From: Gallionellaceae bacterium UBA6222
GTDB taxonomy: Bacteria; Pseudomonadota; Gammaproteobacteria; Burkholderiales; Gallionellaceae
Reading direction: 5' to 3'
NCBI GenBank assembly: GCA_002421915.1
Contig: DISA01000068.1
Location: 1-19,409 of the forward strand
Length of the DNA: 19,409 nucleotides
Position numbers and translations under genes: made by a program. Below the pieces are notes generated by a model. The model saw only the letters and a program-made list of their open reading frames with translations, made no database searches and had not been told where the DNA came from. Positions within the stretch are counted from its first letter, which is position 1. Each line of letters begins with the position of its first letter. This document shows, one piece after another, positions 16,162 to 19,409 of the stretch.

Positions 16162-17721
16162 CTAATTACTCTGACCCTTCCCTCGCAAGCGATATTGCAT
16201 ATCTACCACCTTGCTCGGCTTCAGCTGTGCATAGGATGGCATCGGCATGCCCGCCGTTGAACCGATGTAGGTCGGATCGGCGATGACGAAGCGTTTGCCC
16301 TGATGTTCTATCGTTGCGAGCCCCGGCCTGATCTGTCCGAGCGCGACGGCTGTTGTCATGTGCCCCTGATACAGCAAACCGACCACCCGAATGCCGCGCA
16401 GCTCATTCACCAGCCAGGCAAAGATCACGGAGCGGTCTTCACAGTCGTTGTAAGGGTAATGCAGCGATTCCTCGACGAAGAAATATTTCTCCCGGCCGAA
16501 CTGGTCGTCATCCGTCTTGTAGGCGAAAGACTTCTGCACGAACGCCAGCAGGAAGTTCACAGCCGACTCCTCATCCATCTTTGCGGTATGCCGCCGCAGC
16601 TCCCCGACCAGTCCGCGCCGCAGCAGGCTGCTGCCGTCGGTGCCAAAATACAGTTCGAAATCCGACTGCGGGAACGAGGCCAGATAAGCCGCCAGCGCGC
16701 GGTCGTAGGGCACACGCATGGTGATCCTCTCACCTTTGAAATCAAATTCCAGATCACGATGGGCCGGGCTGGGTCTGGTGAAAGCGGTTGCGGCAGAGTG
16801 AATGTCGACCGGCCGGAGCCTGACCGGGTAGCTGGCCTCGTAAGTATAGAAACGGCCGATGCCATCGCCGCGATCCTCCGCCAGCAAGGCATAGTAAGTC
16901 TGCTGTCCGACAGTAGTGAACTTGGTTGCATAGACCTGCTGCTTGACCGCGACGAACAGGTAAACCTCGGCAGCGGCATAGCCGAGACGCACGTCGTAGC
17001 CGGACTTGATCAGGAAATACCAGAGCAGCAGGCTTTGCTCGGTCTTGCGCCCAGGCTGCAGTGCCTGCACCACACCGCGCCAGAGCGCGACATGGCCCCA
17101 GTCATCCAGCTTGAGGTCGCGCCGTGCCGCAGCGACCCCCTGAATCGTTGATTCATAACGGCTACTGCTCATCAGCGACCAGAAGGCGCTCATCGCTTCC
17201 GGCGAAGCATTCCCGCTCCAGCGATAACTCCGCCACTTCGGATCGAAAGCAAAATGCACCGGATTGCCATAGAACTCAATCTCCAGCATATCGGCGGCAC
17301 GCGGAACATGCTTCGGCGGCACAGGCAAGGGAGACGGCGGCGGGACGACTGGCGCCACCACGACCGGTTTTGTTACCGGCGGCTTGACGGGCGGAGTAAT
17401 AGGGGCTGGGACCATCGGTGCGGCAGGCCTGACAGGGGCCGCTGGCGGCACAACGATTGGCGCTTGCTGCGGCTTGGGTTCCTTGATGCGCACCTTGCCC
17501 CGGAAAGTCTCGAATTCGCGCCACTGTGCCTTCAGAAAGTCGGCGAACTCGGCATCCTGTTTTTCGCGGTAAGCATGGAATTCCGCCTGTTGCTGCTGAA
17601 CGCCCTGTTGCTGTTGCCGGCGGAACGCCTCGAAATCATCGGCAGACGCAAGCGGCGGACTGCACAGCGCGCAGGTACATGCCAACCTGCAGGCGAGAGA
17701 ACGAAATAGGCGCGTAGTCAT
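16162..17721 (-). CDS. Secreted transglutaminase-like protein with Gln-rich and Pro-rich N-terminus
   Basis: The 519-residue protein starts with a signal peptide (about 1-27, ending PPLASA). A Q-, E- and F-rich, probably helical or coiled-coil segment follows (28-75, with QQQQ runs), then a proline- and valine-rich linker (about 80-142) like those that span the periplasm or cell wall. The globular part ends in a transglutaminase-like domain with candidate triad C427 (YNDCEDRS), H454 (YQGHMTT) and D482 (VIADPTY). The Cys-His spacing (27) is close to that of the large NHL protein in this window (26), but here the acid residue is the usual Asp. I chose the ATG at 17721 because the signal peptide starts there; an in-frame TTG at 17754 would add 11 unlikely residues inside a hairpin. 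The ribosome site is weak (GGAAG only two bases away). I recognise no named family; substrate and partners are unknown. Confidence 0.88.
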   Translation of the reverse strand: MTTRLFRSLACRLACTCALCSPPLASADDFEAFRRQQQQGVQQQQAEFHAYREKQDAEFADFLKAQWREFETFRGKVRIKEPKPQQAPIVVPPAAPVRPAAPMVPAPITPPVKPPVTKPVVVAPVVPPPSPLPVPPKHVPRAADMLEIEFYGNPVHFAFDPKWRSYRWSGNASPEAMSAFWSLMSSSRYESTIQGVAAARRDLKLDDWGHVALWRGVVQALQPGRKTEQSLLLWYFLIKSGYDVRLGYAAAEVYLFVAVKQQVYATKFTTVGQQTYYALLAEDRGDGIGRFYTYEASYPVRLRPVDIHSAATAFTRPSPAHRDLEFDFKGERITMRVPYDRALAAYLASFPQSDFELYFGTDGSSLLRRGLVGELRRHTAKMDEESAVNFLLAFVQKSFAYKTDDDQFGREKYFFVEESLHYPYNDCEDRSVIFAWLVNELRGIRVVGLLYQGHMTTAVALGQIRPGLATIEHQGKRFVIADPTYIGSTAGMPMPSYAQLKPSKVVDMQYRLRGKGQSN

Positions 17722-17744
17722 CTTCCGCGGAAAGGAGTAAGTAT

Positions 17745-17881
17745 CCCCCGGCAAAGCCGGGGGCTTTATTTTGTGAGCCGCTCAAAGCGGCTTAACGGGG
17801 TGTGTAGCCGCCTTGGGCGGCTCATGGTTTTATCGGCCCCTTTGAGGGGCTCACCCAATAAGCCTCCGGCTTTGCCGGAGG
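17745..17881. repeat. Array of five short hairpins with 29-30 base period
   Basis: Five perfect inverted repeats with 3-base loops follow each other: 17745-17763 (8-base arms, loop AAA), 17776-17792 (7, CAA), 17806-17822 (7, TTG), 17836-17850 (6, TTG) and 17863-17881 (8, TTT). Loop centres are at 17754, 17784, 17814, 17843 and 17872, so spacing is 30, 30, 29 and 29. Arm sequences differ between units but stay complementary, and on the minus strand four of five begin AGCC. The array fills the leader of the transglutaminase gene and ends 24 bases before its ATG. Only the first unit has a T-rich tail (CTTTATTTT), and that on the plus strand, so most are not ordinary terminators. Confidence 0.75.
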
Positions 17882-17908
17882 TCATTTAACTGCGCTGCTT
17901 TTCTTCAT
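17882..17908 (-). CDS. Possible 8-codon leader peptide upstream of the hairpin array
   Basis: An ATG at 17908 opens the frame MKKSSAVK and stops with TGA at 17884-17882, directly against the first hairpin in transcription order. A GGGGTG 7 bases before the ATG could serve as ribosome site. A translated mini-ORF followed by hairpins recalls attenuation leaders, but the peptide has no telling run of one amino acid, and such a short frame can arise by chance. Confidence 0.2.
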   Translation of the reverse strand: MKKSSAVK

Positions 17909-18013
17909 TTTTTTCACCCCTATTTAAATGTTGACAAACCAGAAACCACCCCAACCCATCACTCCCTGCCGTGCGTGTTCGCTCTGCCCCTTCGGTGTCT
18001 CGTTGTCAAATTG
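17909..18013. other. Non-coding spacer between dnaE and the hairpin array
   Basis: I see no gene here. The stretch is A/T-rich at its low end (TATTTAAATG at 17921-17930) and C-rich in the middle on the plus strand. TTGACAA (17931-17937, plus) and TTGTCAA (18004-18010) form an inverted pair about 67 bases apart. Each contains a good -35 hexamer (TTGACA on the plus strand at 17931, and on the minus strand at 18009-18004), but neither has a convincing -10 at 16-18 bases. The promoter for the transglutaminase gene probably lies here but I cannot place it. Confidence 0.4.
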
Positions 18014-18048
18014 AAAAACTATGCCGATACCGGCTCGCGCCTGCGCGA
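18014..18048 (-). terminator. Probable dnaE terminator
   Basis: After the dnaE stop the minus strand has a GC-rich stem (TCGCG with CGCGA, 18048-18035), then a second short stem (GCCG with CGGC around GTAT, 18034-18023), and four bases later a run of five T (18018-18014). Together this looks like a weak intrinsic terminator. The stems are short, so readthrough is likely. Confidence 0.4.
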
Positions 18049-18060
18049 AGCAGAGCGCCG

Positions 18061-19409
18061 TTAATGGTAAATCACCCGCACATTCTGCCCGCCACACAGC
18101 ACGCGCAGCCCATCAAGCAATTCATCAGGCAGGGTGATTTTCCATTCATCGCCCAAACGCAACGGTGCAGTTCCCACAAGATTGCGATAGTTGATCTGCA
18201 CCGGACATTCGCCGCCACGATAGGGCCCGAGCAATTCGGCCAGTTGCGCCACGCGCAGCTTGTCGTCGATGGAACAATCGATGTCGAGGCGCTTGGCAAA
18301 TGAGGCTCGCGCCGAAGCAAAATCGAGCAGCATATCCGCCGTGATACGCATGCCACCGGAATAGTCATCCAGGCTGGCGCGACCGCGTGCCACCACCAGT
18401 TGATCATCGCGCAACCAAGTGCGGTTGGGCTCGTACAGATCGTTGAACACAGTCATCTCGATCTGCGCGCTGCCATCGTCGAGCGTGACCACTGCCATCT
18501 TGCCGCGCCGTGTCTGCAAAATACGCACCCCGCTGACGATGCCCGCCAGCACCAGCTCCTTTTCCTGCCGCCGTGACTTGCCATTGGCCGGCGGCAACAT
18601 GTCTGGCGTCACTTCAGACAGGCGCATGCTGACGAAGCGCGACAACTCCGCCGCGAATTCCTGGTACGGATGGCCGGACAGATAGAAGCCGAGCGCGGTC
18701 TTTTCCTGCTGCAATTGTTCACGTAATTTCCAGCGCGGCACAGCGGCCAGTTGCAGCGGCATGATTTCCGCTTCTTCCTCACCGAACAGGTTGCACTGGT
18801 TCGCCGCGCGCGCGCGCTGTTCGGCATTGCCCAGCGCGGCATCGAGCGAGGCGAGCAATTGGGCGCGATGGTCGCTGATGTTGTCGAACGCGCCGGCACG
18901 GATCAGCGCCTCGATGGCGCGCCGGTTGACAATCCGATTGTCCACACGGTGGCAGAAATCAAACAGATCCCTGAACGGGCCGCTCTGCCGCGCCGCGACG
19001 ATATTCTCCACCGCCGCCTCGCCCGTCCCCTTGATCGCCCCGAGTCCGTAGGCAATTGTTTTTTCATCCACCGGCGTGAAACGGAACAGCGAGCGGTTGA
19101 TATCCGGCGGCAATATCGCCAGCCCCTGCTGCAACGTATCCTGATAAAAGAAGCTGACCTTGTCGGTATTAACCATTTCCGAAGTCAGGGTCGAGGCCAT
19201 GAAGGCGGCCGGATAGTGGCACTTGAGATACGCCGTCTGGTAGGCGACCAGAGAATAGGCAGCGGCATGCGACTTGTTGAAGCCGTACCCGGCAAACTTC
19301 TCCATCGTGTCGAAGATTTCGTTCGCTTTCTTCTCGTCGATATTGTTCCTTGCCGCCCCCGCCACGAAAATGCTGCGTTGTTTCGCCATCTCCTCGGCGT
19401 TCTTCTTGC
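18061..19409 (-). CDS. dnaE: DNA polymerase III alpha subunit, C-terminal part, 5' end cut by window edge
   Basis: The last 448 residues of the replicative polymerase are visible; the whole protein is usually about 1150-1170 long, so the PHP and catalytic palm domains lie beyond the right edge. The visible part starts in the conserved KKNAEEMAKQR region and has the very typical EKFAGYGFNKSHAAAYSLVAYQT motif in pieces at about residues 36-58. A helix-hairpin-helix region follows (IEALIRAGAFD, about 166-176), then an OB-fold (VLAGIVSGVRILQTRRGK onward, about 290-365) that binds single-stranded DNA, and the C-terminal tau-binding region. The ATG at 19389 is internal, since the frame stays open to the edge. 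The stop is TAA at 18063-18061. It appears intact and ordinary, and is followed by a probable terminator. Confidence 0.96.
   Translation of the reverse strand, partial: KKNAEEMAKQRSIFVAGAARNNIDEKKANEIFDTMEKFAGYGFNKSHAAAYSLVAYQTAYLKCHYPAAFMASTLTSEMVNTDKVSFFYQDTLQQGLAILPPDINRSLFRFTPVDEKTIAYGLGAIKGTGEAAVENIVAARQSGPFRDLFDFCHRVDNRIVNRRAIEALIRAGAFDNISDHRAQLLASLDAALGNAEQRARAANQCNLFGEEEAEIMPLQLAAVPRWKLREQLQQEKTALGFYLSGHPYQEFAAELSRFVSMRLSEVTPDMLPPANGKSRRQEKELVLAGIVSGVRILQTRRGKMAVVTLDDGSAQIEMTVFNDLYEPNRTWLRDDQLVVARGRASLDDYSGGMRITADMLLDFASARASFAKRLDIDCSIDDKLRVAQLAELLGPYRGGECPVQINYRNLVGTAPLRLGDEWKITLPDELLDGLRVLCGGQNVRVIYH

Noticed and set aside
17745..17881. CRISPR array
   Set aside because: The period of about 30 bases invites the idea, but there are no identical direct repeats with unique spacers; each unit is itself a hairpin with its own arm sequence, and no cas gene is present.
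17745..17881. CsrA/RsmA-titrating RNA
   Set aside because: Such RNAs show GGA in their loops; here the loops are AAA, CAA, TTG or TTT.

Overview
The window looks like a piece of a proteobacterial chromosome, most likely betaproteobacterial. The evidence is moderate to high GC, the hemA-prfA pair, a DnaE-type replicase and Gram-negative signal peptides. I cannot fix the genus. Every convincing gene lies on the minus strand, so transcription runs from high to low coordinates. Long plus-strand open frames are shadows of these genes.

In order of transcription: the 3' part of dnaE (replicative DNA polymerase III alpha) enters from the right edge and ends at 18061. A 339-base gap follows. It holds a probable dnaE terminator, an A/T-rich leader with an 8-codon mini-ORF, and a row of five short hairpins spaced every 29-30 bases. 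Next is a secreted transglutaminase-like protein (17721-16162). A 190-base gap with two promoter candidates and a perfect 19-base palindrome leads into six tightly packed genes (15969-8801). These encode a membrane complex related to hydrogenase-4 and Complex I: two antiporter-like subunits (HyfB- and HyfF-like), a NuoH-like subunit (HyfC-like), HyfE-like, a NuoCD-like large subunit (HyfG-like) and a NuoB-like small subunit (HyfI-like). The large subunit has lost all four cysteines that hold the Ni-Fe centre, while the small subunit keeps its Fe-S ligands. This matches the energy-converting hydrogenase-related (Ehr) complexes rather than a working hydrogenase. No ferredoxin-like subunits, HyfD or maturation genes are present.

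After a 275-base gap with an inverted intergenic repeat comes a second group: a CHASE2 adenylate cyclase (8525-6483), a 1252-residue secreted mosaic protein (NHL beta-propellers, two fibronectin III domains, a transglutaminase-like domain and TPRs; 6425-2667), and a small secreted TPR-like protein (2631-2242). Close spacing suggests one operon joining an extracytoplasmic-sensing cyclase to large exported proteins. Its function is unknown. The window ends with hemA (glutamyl-tRNA reductase, first step of C5 tetrapyrrole synthesis) overlapping prfA (release factor 1), which runs off the left edge.

The main points of interest are the cysteine-less hydrogenase-like complex with its palindromic promoter, the cyclase/NHL/transglutaminase cassette with a second transglutaminase protein on the other side of the Ehr cluster, and the periodic hairpin array upstream of that protein.
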